Below, one piece after another: positions 27,651-39,620 of a stretch of 64,000 nt of DNA. Each line of letters opens with the position of its first letter. Positions within the stretch are counted from its first letter, which is position 1. The stretch lies in NCBI RefSeq assembly GCF_949628265.1, contig NC_088789.1, positions 9,230,886 to 9,294,885 of the forward strand, in the 5' to 3' direction. The position numbers and the translations under genes are program-made. The DNA is from Cloeon dipterum (Eukaryota > Arthropoda > Insecta > Ephemeroptera > Baetidae). The notes below the pieces were generated by a model. The model made no database searches and was not told the origin of the DNA. It saw only the letters and a program-made list of their open reading frames with translations.

Positions 27651-29343
27651 TTCCCATGCCATAAACTTTCGGATATGATTTTTAATTGATTTGATGGCAT
27701 TTATTACAGTAATCACCGCATAATTTTTAATTATATCATTATTTAGTTTTTCACTGGCAAAATTGATTTTATCATGAAAAAATTAGCTATTTATGTTTGA
27801 CAGTTTTTAATTTAATAGTGTAGACTAATACGTAAGGAGAGCAAAATATAATTTCTCTGATAGTAAGGCAAATTGATTTTACGACGGATTTTAATTGTAA
27901 ATAATTTTCAATACAAACTGGTGTATTGCTTGCTTTACGATCTCAGAAATGAGTCACGTTTGAAGCCAATTTTTAGATACACTCTTCATGTACCTCAAGC
28001 ACAAAATAAACACAGACTATACTTGCTACTTGACAATTGTTCAATTGAATCATATGTGGGAAGACTTAAAAGTTGTATTATTAGTGGTGTGATAAAAGGG
28101 CGGGTGTGAAGATGTCGGACTAAATCTGCGAAACGGCGTGGCGTGAAAGGCTTATTAATTGAATGGGTTTCTTGATCCTTTTGCTGTTGATGTTCCTTAA
28201 AGTGACTCATTTGAATATGGAAATTCGCATCTCCTTTTGCGGCAGAGACTCGTCAACCGATTGTTCCACAAAATTTAGCTTTCATTGAATAATTCATAAA
28301 TTTTAGATTGATATTTTTGCAAAAAAAAAAAAACTAAAATTATAACTGTGTTCTTTCAAGCAAAACCTGTTTTGTAAATTTTCAGGCCATCACACTGCTC
28401 ACCAAGTAGAGATTGCAGTAATCTCTATTCTGACTAGGGAAATGATATGGAGGTTATAGTGCACACAAGCTTCTTCAGAAATACCGCACTTTCCGTGTCA
28501 TTTACTTAGTTTTGACTGATTTCTTTCAGAGAAGCGCGAATTATCAACAGCTCACTGCAAAATATATACACGTCATAGTGGATTTCCTTAAATTATTAAG
28601 CATCTTAACTGTCTGCTAATGATGACTAATGGTCATTTCGTGGAGCGTGGAATGCTTCCGCTATTTTATACGCATTATACTATGCTTAATTATCCTCGAA
28701 GCATTGTCTGCAGAGAGCAAGAATTCAGCCGAGATATTTAAGAAACTTTTAAAAATCTATGTTGTAATAATTCACCACAAGTTTTCTTGTTTTCAATTTG
28801 CAAAAGAAATATTGTATTAATAGCCGAGTTAGAATCTTCAGAAAAGGATATACATATATTAATGCCATTGTGTTAAGTTGACAAGTTAAATACATAAGCT
28901 CTATCATTGAATATAAAAATCCTACAAATAACAAAGTGAAAGATTTTAAAAATATTGTATCAAAACAGATTCTGTCCACGAGAAAACAGTGAGTGGTCAA
29001 AAAAGAACTTCTGTGCTGAGTGCCTGTCTTCGTATGCAACCCGCTGAACAAGTTTCACTCATTGGGACGAGAGCAATTACCCAACCCATTAAAAGGCGTA
29101 GTTGCTCTGTAAGGTGATTTTCGATCAATGCGTCTCGGCCGCGTGTATCTCACCACTCACCACCACCGCCGCCGCCGCCAGATCTGCAGCAAGGTAAAAT
29201 TGCACGCGCGCGCCTGCCGAAGGACCGCCTTTGGGTGCATCCGAAGGTACCGCGAGTAGCTGCCGCGGCAGCTGCCCCTTCCATCTTTCGGGTCTATTCA
29301 CTCTCACTCTCCGAGTGGCCGAATGCCGCCCAGCTTGCGAGAA

Positions 29344-29353
29344 TATATAAAAG
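29344..29353 (+). promoter_or_regulatory. TATA box of the RR-2 cuticle protein gene
   Basis: TATATAAAAG lies 94 nt upstream of the ATG, placing transcription start near 29375. The upstream 200 nt are GC-rich, with a CCGCCGCCGCC run. This fits a strongly and developmentally regulated cuticle gene promoter. Confidence 0.8.
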
Positions 29354-29446
29354 CAGGGGCATCTGCCTTAGCAATCACTAACTCTTTGGCAGTGCAAGTG
29401 TTCAATAGCGCTCGTGCTTCAAGTGTGATCTAGTTTGTGCTCAGAA

Positions 29447-31420
29447 ATGGCTCTGCTTAAGGTAAGCACCAGTGCGCACCTTTGGACTTTCGGAGACTTC
29501 AACGGCCGCGGTTTTGGATTTTCTCCCCACCGGTGTGCTCACACGTGACGTTGGACGGCAACCGTTTCGAAATTTTGAAATCTTAGTTAGACTTTCATCA
29601 CGTTTCCCGCGAAGAAAATCGATTAAGTGCAGAACAATGCAAGGCGAATTCCCACACTCCCTTGCACTCGCGTAGATTGCACTTTAATTGCCTTAGTCAC
29701 ACGCCGCGATGCCGAAAATCCTTTAAAGTCATCTTTCGTACTGCCTGTCAAATATTAATCAAACCAATTAATCACTCTGTTCGCCGCAGGTTTCTTTCGT
29801 GGCTCTGGCCTTCGTGGCCGCCGTGGTTGCCGAACCACCCCCGAACTCGTACCTGCCACCAACCACCGGCGGCTACAACTACAACAAACCCTCACCCGCC
29901 TTCCAACCTACCCGTCCTGCCACCTTCACACCCCCACCCCCACCTCCTCCCTCTAGCTTCAGACCCCCTGCACCTGCCCCCAGCTATGGACCCCCTACTG
30001 GACCTAGCAACGTCCGCCCTGTCACCCTGAACCCTCCTTCTCACGATGTAAGTAAAATTTATACACTTATACTCCGTTTAAGTTTCTAATTTTAAGTTAT
30101 TGTTCGCAAAAAACATTTTATTTTAAATTAAAATATCTCTTTTTAAAATCAACGTTTAAATTTTTCGCTCAAATATTGTCTCATAATTTGAAGCACAAAA
30201 AATGTGCTTTTTGGCACCTTCAATGAGTCACAGTCTGGTGCATTTGAGAACAACCTTCTGTTATCTCTTTCTACTCACTGCGTTTTCTTGCATTTTTTAC
30301 AAACGCAAATAATACCGCATTACATTAAGTACTCGCATCACCCGCCGGCGCATAATTACGAGTACAGCCCAAGGGCAGGATCTTTCAATTAAAGTCATTA
30401 AGAAGCATCAAGTTGCCTGCAACATTCTTGGGCTGCTTTTTGTGCGTGCGTATTTTATCGATGTGCGCGCTCGGTGGTGTGAAATCGATGAAGAGAAGCC
30501 TGTAATTTTGAGACACACAACCTTGCCTTTTTGGCTCGCGAGAGATGCAGCCGCGTGTAATTACCATATCGTCTTTTGTTGCTTGGGAAACTCAACGCAC
30601 GCGTTGATCTGATAAATCCATTTGTTTTTATGCCGTCATTCAGCTGAGCTCAATGCCGATTTCTCGATTTGGAAATCGCCATCTTCGCGTCCTTTTACGT
30701 AATTTGCTAGCAAAATTCCAGCTGTTTTTCGGAATAATGAAGCTCGTCTCCTTCCAACAGCAAAGCACGTAAAATTAAATTAAGCTCCACAAGAAGTATG
30801 TCACTGCATTTAAAATTAATTGACGGCGGCGGCACGCATTAACTTCGTTAGATGCAAGTGAATCGCGAAAATGGTTTTTCATGCATATGCGGCTTAATTG
30901 CCGACACGCAACCGCGCTTCTTTCTTCTTTCTCATAATGTGCGTTTCCTTTCCTTGACCTTAGCTATAAAATGTTCGCCGAAGTCAATGTGCGCACCTGA
31001 CCCTGTTGTCCGAAATTAGATTATCTCGATGTTACTTGTATATATTTCAAGAAAAACTACATATTTAGAATTTCAAGGCTGACAATTTTAATGGTGTCCG
31101 AATTCCCGCCTAAATTCATGTCCGAATTTCTCTTGCAGCACGATCACCACGAGCCTGGCATGCCCTTCGACTTCAACTACGCCGTTAAGGACGACTACTA
31201 CGGCACCGACTTCGCTCACAACGCTGTGTCCGACGGCGATGTCGTCCGCGGCGAGTACCGCGTGCTGCTGCCTGACGGCCGCACCCAGATCGTCCGCTAC
31301 ACCGCCGACTGGAAGAACGGCTACAATGCTGAGGTGACCTACGAGGGAACCGCCTCCTACCCCCAACCCGCGGCAACCAACCTCAACAACCAGTACGGAC
31401 CCCCCAAGACCGGATACTAA
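29447..31420 (+). CDS. RR-2 chitin-binding cuticle protein
   Basis: Three exons, 29447-29461, 29790-30047 and 31139-31420, all phase 0, give a 184-residue protein. Exon 1 encodes only MALLK. Exon 2 completes a secretory signal ending near AAVVA and continues into a Pro-rich region (about residues 20-91) with a run of seven prolines and several GP motifs. Exon 3 carries the Rebers-Riddiford chitin-binding domain: FDFNYAVKD, then the GEYRVLLPDGRTQIVRYTAD core and NGYNAEVTYEG. The aromatic residues and the DGR..VRYTAD core are intact, and the spacing is that of the RR-2 class typical of hard cuticle. An intron splitting the signal peptide after a few codons is normal for this family. The protein should be secreted by epidermis and bind chitin in procuticle. 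Intron 2 (1.1 kb) contains nothing recognisable. Confidence 0.95.
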
Positions 31421-31771
31421 AGCAACCCTTTTAGTAAAACGCCCCGAGTCTCCCCTACCCCCAAAAAACACCCGCACCGGAATGTCTGCAACCTGAGACG
31501 CTTTCAGTTGGAACACTTTTCCGTTTTTAGCCTGAATTTTTCTCCACCCGACTCGCCTTGAGTGCCAACCTCTTCCCTTTTTTTAAAAGTAAAAAACTTA
31601 GGCGAGCTGATTGAAGGAAAGGTGATTTCCATTGAAAGCGTTCGGGGATGCTGAGAACGCCGCTTTTTGCGTGCGTTACCGGTTGCATCACCTACTTCCA
31701 AGGTTACCATATTAATTTTAAGAAGTGTCATGCTGACGCCCGCTGTATATTTATTTATATGACTTCTGTCC

Positions 31772-31794
31772 GTCGGCTTATATAAAACGCCGAC
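31772..31794 (+). repeat. Hairpin enclosing a TATA-like sequence downstream of the cuticle gene
   Basis: GTCGGC (31772-31777) and GCCGAC (31789-31794) are complementary and flank TTATATAAAAC. It lies about 350 nt after the stop codon of the RR-2 gene, before its likely poly(A) signal. In RNA it would form a 6-bp GC-rich stem with an 11-nt AU-rich loop. In DNA the loop reads as a TATA box, but no following gene was identified. Confidence 0.5.
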
Positions 31795-32046
31795 CAAATC
31801 CATTCGGACCGACTAACGCTTCACGCGAAAATTGCTCTTTACGCTTCTTTTATATGCAAATATGTAAAAATGTCAAGTGATGGGATCGACAGTTACCATT
31901 TTTGAACCACGAGCTTACCAGCCACGGCATGATGTGATTTGCTTTCGTCTAATGGTCTGAGAGTTTGGCCGTGCAAACGGACTGCTCCTCTCCAATGCAA
32001 TTTATATGTGAATGTGTATCGCACTTGTAAATTTGCCTTTTGACGC

Positions 32047-32052
32047 AATAAA
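32047..32052 (+). terminator. Likely poly(A) signal of the RR-2 cuticle gene
   Basis: AATAAA occurs 627 nt after the stop codon. I saw no closer hexamer, so the 3' UTR would be about 0.65 kb. Transcript data could show a nearer, variant signal. Confidence 0.45.
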
Positions 32053-33829
32053 CAAGTTTTTACATGAATATCTACTGCTTTTGTTTGTGTTGACCATTTC
32101 TTTGGTATATTTCCTAAAGTCTCTCATTTGAACTCAATCAAAAACTTTTTTTTATTATTAACATTATTATTATTTGAAAAATAGCTAATGGCTAAAAATT
32201 AGGAACTTCTACATCTATTCAGGGTCCGATATAATGCTTCAAGTTTTTCGCAATAATTATAACAATTGATAAATTACTAATATGAGACAATAATGAATTT
32301 TGCAGCTTTAAAGTTACAATAAATTGTCAGGAAATTCGCCGCTGCACAATAAAAATATTCATTCCTATCATTGGATTAGGTAGTATGATATTAAATAAAT
32401 AAGTTCTGATCCATGAACAATTGTTTCAAGTAATTTAACGTTATATTCGTTAGGAAGGAAACAGTTGAGAGTTCTCCAGGAGTTCTACCAGTGGATCTGA
32501 AGAGATTGGCTCTAGGTGTTTGTTATTTACTCTTATTGAAATGTTCAACTTGTCAGCCCGTTGGCTATCCGCTCGGTGGTGCTATTGGGACCCAGTGAGC
32601 TCATAGCCCAAGAGAGGTGCTGAGCAGAGGTTAAAAAGAAATAAATACATTTTGTCCAATTACTAGCATATATTGGTGGTTAGCATCAATATATAAACAA
32701 AATACCTATTTTCGCTATTTTCAAATAAAACATGAGAGTGAACGAAAATGTTAAAAAGCTAATTTTATCGGTTTTACTAAGCGTCTCCCACAGCGTAGGA
32801 AGCTAAATGCATCCAAAAATAAATTCTAAACTTATTTAAAAGAGCACGGAGATACTTCTATAGCAAAGCGAAACTGTTGACGACTGAAAGAAAATCCATT
32901 ATTTGATAAAATCAAAAGTTCGAATGCATAAAATTTGGGCTTCAAAATAAAAAAATAATTCAAAAATTCGCAATTTTAGTGTACCTGCACGCGTCAAGTA
33001 CATTTGTCAGAACTTTTTTCTTTTTGCAGACAATGCGTTGTGTGCGAGATTCCGTTTCTCTCGTGCTGTTTCTATTGTTACACATACATATAAACCCTTT
33101 TCTTGTACATGCCGCGGCGTTTATCTTTGTTTCGTAATAGATGCTCTCTTCTCGACCGCAACACCGTATCAAATCTGTATGCCAGCGATATTTTGCTCGT
33201 CCTTTCCTTGCCTGCACACATCTCATAATGTGTGCATTCTTTTTGGGCCATGTTGCGCCGCTGATGTGATCTTCAGCACTTTCCCTTTGTCAGGATCAGG
33301 TGCGGTGTTGTGACGTGGAACAGGATCGTTCGTCAAATGAGTGCACTCCGTTCGCAAGGTCGTCGCAATTTCCTCAAAATTGCAGTACTCATGATGAATA
33401 CACGCTTTTCACCTCAAAAGGTAGAAAAATTGAAGCACAATATAATTGCCTCTGAGATGCATAAAAATCAATGCAAATTGCCTTGTCATGATTCAATTTA
33501 TTCAATGGATTGATGTTAAAAATTTATTTGTTACTTATTACACCTTCTAAGGAAGTTTGAAAAGTGGAAACTATCATCAAACTAAAACAGACAAATTCAA
33601 CACAGTTCAACAGTTCAAATTTCCTCTTCCTTTTTTACACCATCGCACTCTTTCCATTTTTTTCATACTGTCTTCCGTTTGTCCTCCTCTTATCAAAATA
33701 TAATATGACGTACCTCCGTTTTTGGCCTTTTCAACTAAGATAACACTTTTGCCGTGTATTCAACTGTTAAATTAGTACGTGCTTGATTTCCAAAAGGCAC
33801 TCGACAAAAAACAAAAACCTCTAGAAAGG
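32053..33829. other. Intergenic stretch before the active GH18 gene
   Basis: AT-rich sequence with no supportable coding region. Open frames near 32960-33313 overlap on both strands and resemble no family. No convincing TATA box was seen for the downstream GH18 gene. Confidence 0.55.
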
Positions 33830-35515
33830 ATGAATTTGTATTGGCTGGTATTGACGGTCCTACTGCAAACTTGTTTAGCAAGTATAGGCTAAAGTTAATT
33901 TGTATTCTGATTGTTTTATCTATTTGTTTAGAGAGACTCATTTGTTATTATGGCTCTTGGAATGCGCACAGAGATGGTTCCGATGAGTTTTCCATTGAGA
34001 ATATGCCAGTGAAACTATGCACCCACGTGATTTACTCCTTTCTTGGACTGGGCTATGATGGTTCAGTTGAAATACTGGACTCCTCTGTGGATGAAGAACT
34101 AGGTATATTATTTGTCATTCTTAGCTATAAAAGATCTTCTTTCAAAAAGAAAATTTTGTACTTAAAGATGGATTCAATAAAACCTTGGCCCTTAAGAAAA
34201 TAAACAAAAATTTGAAGGTGATGATTGCAATTGGAGGTGGCTCTTTCGATCCAAGTATATTTGCTGACGTAATAATACTCAAAATTATATTAATGTTTAA
34301 AAGATTAATTCTATAACTTGCAGCTCCTATCGGATCCAGAATTAATTAATACAACAATAAATTCAATCGTGGAATTCTTAACTGTGTACCCATTCGATGG
34401 CGTAGATCTAGACTGGGAGTTTCCAGGCGAGGATGATAGGGTAATGAGACGATCTCCTGGCTTTCTTGAGATATTTTTCTTGTGTGACACGAACATTTTA
34501 AACGCACTAGACGAACAACACTTAAATTATGACAGTTTCAAGTTTTGCACAGTTTTAAAGCTTCTCTTAGAGTCATAATTTCTTTAGATATTCTCAACGG
34601 TTTTATTTCCAGGCTAACTTTGTTACTTTTGTGACTGCTCTGAAAAAACGTTTTTCAAAGATGAAACCTAAACGTCTTTTGACTGCGGCTGTGACTGCAG
34701 ACCCAGAGGTTGCAGTATTGGGATATGATATGAAAAAATTGATCAAGTATGAATTTAACTGCGCAGAAAATATTTTTTGCTTATGTAAATCCGGAATTAA
34801 AGATCATTAGATTGGGTACATGTGATGTCCTATGATTTTCACTCTTTTGAAGACGGTGAAACCGGATTTAATGCACAACTTTACAACAAAACAGTCGGTT
34901 CTTCAGTGGTAATGGAAAAAATTAAGTTGAATTGCATATTGAGCTGAAGCCTGAAATAGGATTCAACGGTAAAATACTGGAAGAAAAATGGCGTGCCAGT
35001 CGCGAAAATGGTCGTTGGAATCCCTCTCTACGCAAAATCTTACACGCTCACGGATTCATCAGCCCATGGATTGGGAGATTCCGTCGATGGTGCAGGCAGC
35101 GCTGGAACGATCTCTGAGAGTGAAGGAACGCTAAATTTTCTTGAGGCAGGTTGAGCTTATCTTTAAAGGAATGTGCTTCTTTTCAATTGGCAATTTTCTG
35201 CAGTATTGCTCGTATTTTGACGCGACGAGTGGCTGGGTAACAGTGGACAACAGCTCGCTCCAGGCATCTTACGCTTACAAAGACGACCAGTGGATTTCAT
35301 TCGACAGCTATAACAACTATATCGCCAAAGTAGGGGACTGTGTTCGAAGTCAAAATTTTACTAAGGTGTCACGTTTTCAACGTTTCTTTCAGGCAAAATA
35401 TGCGAAGAAGCTGGGTGGTGCGATGGTTTGGGAGATCGGCGGTGACGACTACAACGGTCTTTACTGCAAAAAGGGCAAATATCCTGTCCTGACATTGTTG
35501 TTTAAGAACCTGTAA
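33830..35515 (+). CDS. GH18 chitinase, catalytic residues intact
   Basis: Nine exons: 33830-33881, 33932-34102, 34168-34268, 34324-34440, 34613-34746, 34803-34908, 34960-35145, 35204-35329, 35393-35515. Together they encode 371 residues, normal for a single-domain GH18 enzyme. Exon 1 is a signal peptide (MNLYWLVLTVLLQTCLA). Then follow first strand RLICYYGSW, second strand LCTHVIYSFLGL, KVMIAIGGG, the active-site motif FDGVDLDWEFPG with all Asp and the proton-donor Glu, HVMSYDFHSF (MxYD motif), KMVVGIPLYAKSYTL, and C-terminal LGGAMVWEIGGDDYNG. Family knowledge predicts hydrolysis of beta-1,4-linked GlcNAc polymers in cuticle or gut lining. There is no linker or chitin-binding module. Intron 7 (35146-35203) appears to start with GC instead of GT. 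Five intron positions match those of the dead paralogue 15 kb upstream, so the two are duplicates. Confidence 0.93.
34538..34576 (+). repeat. 39-nt dispersed repeat, copy 2 (in GH18 intron 4)
   Basis: Gapless 35/39 match to 27612-27650, in the same orientation as the host gene. It lies about 100 nt into the intron that follows the catalytic exon. Confidence 0.7.
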
Positions 35516-35594
35516 ATGAATTTTGAGTGCGCGAAGCTCATGACTTAAAACAATCAAGTGGTTTTCATTTGTCTTAAAATATTAAAAATACTAT

Positions 35595-35600
35595 AATAAA
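35595..35600 (+). terminator. Poly(A) signal of the active GH18 gene
   Basis: AATAAA, 80 nt after the TAA stop. Confidence 0.6.
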
Positions 35601-38600
35601 TTTATTTTAAGTTCCGTTAACTGTTCTTCGTAAAAATGGCTGATGTATAAAATTATATATTAATTATTCAAAGGCTGAGACACATGCGATCGAAAATATC
35701 CGAATTTCCCAACCACGTACGAAGCTACTTTTCCGAACCTTCGGATTTCTTTGCTACATTAACTTTAAAAAAAGCTACACCAACCAGGCACAATCAAAAT
35801 TCAGATTTAAAATATACATACCACCCTGAATTTTTAGCTTCGAAAACAAAAGAGTGGTTTACATACAAAAGGTATTGCAGGTACTTATTTTTGGCGGCTG
35901 CTATTGTGTAGACGTACATACGGCATCATATATATACTTTGAGAGTAATTAGAGCACCTGATGCTATCGTCGCCATTAGAAAGGTTAATCGTGTCATTGC
36001 TTTTGTATTGCACCATTTTGCAAAATCCGCGCACGCAGACCTTCTGGTGCGGCGCGGTTCGACCTAAAACTGTAATCGCAGGGCTATTATCGGCGGGCGA
36101 ACAAATTGCGAAACCCGCATCTTCGCATTGTTTCGCGCGCGGCATTTTTTCGGAGATGAAGGAGAACAGCAGGTGAGTCGTAATTACTACACGAACGAGG
36201 ATGTTGCTCCACGCGAGCGGCTACTGTGCGTTTTCATTTTTTCACCAAGTCGCGCTGGGATATGCTAATCAAGCCACTTCCTCTCATTCAAATGGGAGCT
36301 TAATAATTGCTGTTTTGACATTCTAATGGTTCTCTCAGTGCGTTTGCTTGCCAGATTAAAGGCATAAAAACGCAGATGCGTCGAACTGAAGGTTGGTCTG
36401 CATAGCAGTCAAGGACTCTTGGCTATAAACCACCGTTTATGGTGCACAGTAGACTAACGAACTAATGAAAATAAAAGAGAAAATTAACATAAACCAAATT
36501 CCACCGTAAAGCATTCTTTACGCAAATTGCGTGAATTTTTCTTACTTCAACAGCCTTAACTAAATTTTCCAACAGATGTCCAGATAAATTTCGCAGCAAT
36601 GTGTGCATTAAGTGGATTTATTTGTTTTAGCATGCGAGTATTTTGCACATAAAAGCGGCTTTTTTACCCAATGTTTGAAGATTAATGTCGCTTGTCCGCA
36701 GCCTCCGCTCCGGCATATGTTTACTTAAAGACGAGAGTAAATGCTTTCTCTGTTTAATGCTGCTCAATTTAAGCCCACGCGATCATCACTTCCCCATAAC
36801 TGTTTGCAAAATACCCGTCAGGATGTATATTAAAACGCGCAAGCGTTGTAAAAACGATTAATTTTGTTTTGCAGCGCAGTTGAGACGTAAATGAGTGAAT
36901 TTCCACTAAAAATGTCCTCAAGCTTTTAACGAGAAAATTGTTTTTTTTCACAGAATTTCTAATTCTATAATAATATATTACGCATTGATTTCTTTCCGTT
37001 AAATAACAAGAATAGACCAGTTAAATGTTTGATTTTCTTATCTTTTTTATCCACTTAATTTTTGAATCAATTTTGGAAAGGCACAAACCTAAACTGGTTT
37101 TAATTTTGCACCCATATTGAGTAATCAGGAAATACGAACCATATCACGCTTCTAAACAATAGATCCACACTATTTTTATTCGCGACAAATTACACACGCT
37201 CAGCTGTCAAAACTCGTTCAGATAAGTTTGGAACAATCCATTTCACGGCGGCTCAGCGTGTGAGAAAAAAGATCAGAAGCACGATTTGCTGAACCTCGCG
37301 CGGCTGCTGTCTAATTAAACGCGCCTCGAGTGAAGTACGTTGTACAGTACCAGCGTCGTATGTTCGTCTTCTCTTTCATTCAACGTGTGAAAAGCGACGT
37401 TTATTATTATCATTTTTGAGAAAAAAGCCGTCTCTGTGCCGTTGCGTCACCCACGTGTGAGCGCGCGAAAAAATCCATATATAAAAACAACAAGGAACAC
37501 ACACACTACCTGCTGTTAGATAACTGCTGAATAAATTTTCACATCACTTTCCTCTGGTTGTCGCGCGCATAATGATGCCATCTCTTTTCCTCGCGGTATT
37601 TTTATCACATAAAAATTCGCTGTTACCTCAGCTCCGCTCGTGCTGCAGCATTCTTTCAATTCAAGAGGTTAAAAGAGCACACCGGCAATTTTGGCGTCCG
37701 ATTTCTCGATTAACCTGCTGGTCTGCCTCTCCTTCTCAGCTCGTTGATTGCAATGGATCCTTTTCAGCGTGACGCAAACCCTCATTGCGCTAATTATTCT
37801 GACCGTAGTCTGTTTTAGTGCAGAGAGAAAATATTTTCATCGCCGTTTCTAAAACTAAAAAAATGGTCAACTCGTTAGCATAAAGGTGTGATTTAGCAAT
37901 ACTCAATGATTTAGTAGCAAAAAATTAATTTAAAAAATATTTAATTAATATTTAAAATTAAATCTTAAAACACTCATCGTGTTAGTAAGACGTTACCTCT
38001 GATTTTTCCTAACAGATCAGGTTCAAGGGGTTCAAGTTTATTTTACTCTTTAAAATCAAACTCGAAACATTATTTTAAAGGCAAAGCGTAAAGCTAAATT
38101 CACTGATCCAGCGCGATAATGATTTTGGTTGTCCGTTTAAGGAAGTGGCGCCGTATTTGCATTCGCTTAACTCAAAATATAATGAGTCTCTTGATAAATT
38201 GCCACATAATTTGCAAACACGTCAGCGGTAGAAAGAGAGAAATTCAATGCAATTTTCATCATGTTGTCTCTCTGGGCTGCCAATTGATGAGGAGCCTTTA
38301 GCGACGAAATAATTCATCATGGCGGGAATCGATTGCATTGTTCACGGGAACCAAGAATGTATTGTGGCAGTTCAATTTGGAAATATGATTTTTTCCCGAG
38401 GCAACAAAGGCGCACGCAATCCACGGTCGCACTTGCTCAATTTGAATACGCCACACTTCTGTGATTGGAGAGCACATGTGAGGAAAGAGAAATTAAAGAA
38501 ATAAAAGTGCACGGAACGGCTTGATAGGATGCACGCGTAATAAAAAGTCAATTAAATAAGTAATGAGGAAAGTGAAAGAAGACAATGATCGTGATGCTTC

Positions 38601-39620
38601 CTGCAATGCTGAACAGGGTTAGCCAATTTTGCAATACGCAAAAATACACCAATGGTTTTTAGCGTACAAACCAATTGGAAGACGCCACCAATTTAGGGCT
38701 TTCCACATCTTTCCGAATTATTTACCTGAATCATCTGCGAAAAGGCTATTTAAACTTTTGACTTGGTTCAAAATCGTTAGCACCTCTAAAATGCAAACAT
38801 TTTGAGGGACAATCGCCGTTCCAAAACTATTCATTTCTTTCACAAGGCACGCGAAAATATGAACACGCTTGTCAGAGAGGGTTTCTTTTTATAATATTTT
38901 TATGCAAATAAGGTTCCCATGCAAAGATATGTATTAGCACTCTATGGCGCACGTACAATGAGATTGCTGTTGCGAAAATTGACTGCTGGGTGCGAATAGC
39001 GAACCTCACACTCATTCACAATCTGAAATTCGGCAAAATGTATGCATAATTATTTTGATGCGGTCGTTTTGTTACTCTCGGCGACGTGCAAGGTCTCTCA
39101 TGAGATTGAAGTTTCAAAACGACCCAATTTTACAGCTGCAATTGTCAAAAACCTTTGTTTGTGTACCGCAGACGAGAGAGCTGTATATTTAGGGCAATCC
39201 TCGAGCAAGCACATTGTCATGCTTTTTGTATACCAAATTTAGTTAATATCAATAGTGCAGTAATGTGATTTGGGACGACGTTCAAAAGTGAAAAGAAGCA
39301 GTTCACAGCCTACTTTGTATATATTGTCTCATTTTCAGTTAGCTAAAATTAACCTAAATATTAAATTAATGATAACAGGAAGGGTGGATGAGATGTTTAA
39401 AACTATGTTAAAACTTTAACAACGGTCTGATCATAAAAGCTTACGTCAAACCATTAACAACAAAATTGAGTTTGCTCAACAGAATTGCACGAGAAAATGA
39501 GTAAAGAATGTTTAAAAAAAGTTGAGGAAACACGTCTTAAAGAACATCGAGAAAAGATTTATGAAAAGTTCAAAGCTGTCTTGGATGTTACTCAGCGAAA
39601 AAAGTCACCGTAAGGAAGTC
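35601..39620. other. Intergenic stretch with no supported gene
   Basis: Four kilobases of AT-rich sequence. A 75-codon frame at 35684-35911 (+) has no recognisable relatives, and its final codons look like intron. GC-richer patches near 36000-36180 and 37200-37560 hold short frames on both strands. A TATA-like element is at 37478. No gene is supported. Confidence 0.55.
37478..37487 (+). promoter_or_regulatory. Orphan TATA-like element
   Basis: TATATAAAAA follows a GC-rich segment (GTGAGCGCGCGAAAAAATCC), an arrangement similar to the cuticle gene promoter at 29344. No coding exon with a splice donor could be placed downstream. Confidence 0.2.

Larger units (their letters stand above)
20312..29340. 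other. Non-coding stretch between the first GH18 gene and the cuticle gene
   Basis: Nine kilobases without a recognisable gene. It holds scattered GC-richer islands (around 20880-21060, 22230-22330 and 27180-27390) with short open frames on both strands, none assignable to a family. A 70-codon frame on the minus strand (24812-24603) has protein-like composition but no splice context or homology I recognise. It also contains a short palindrome (27140-27161) and one copy of a 39-nt dispersed repeat (27612-27650). Confidence 0.55.

Noticed and set aside
29662-30030. 122-codon Pro/His-rich frame
   Set aside because: Out-of-frame shadow of cuticle exon 2, whose true frame carries the signal peptide and joins the RR domain.
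31088-31516. 142-codon minus-strand frame rich in Val and Gly
   Set aside because: Antisense shadow of the RR-2 domain exon.
35684-35911. 75-codon frame after the active GH18 gene
   Set aside because: No recognisable domain, no promoter. The end contains a donor-like then acceptor-like sequence, so it looks like random open frame.
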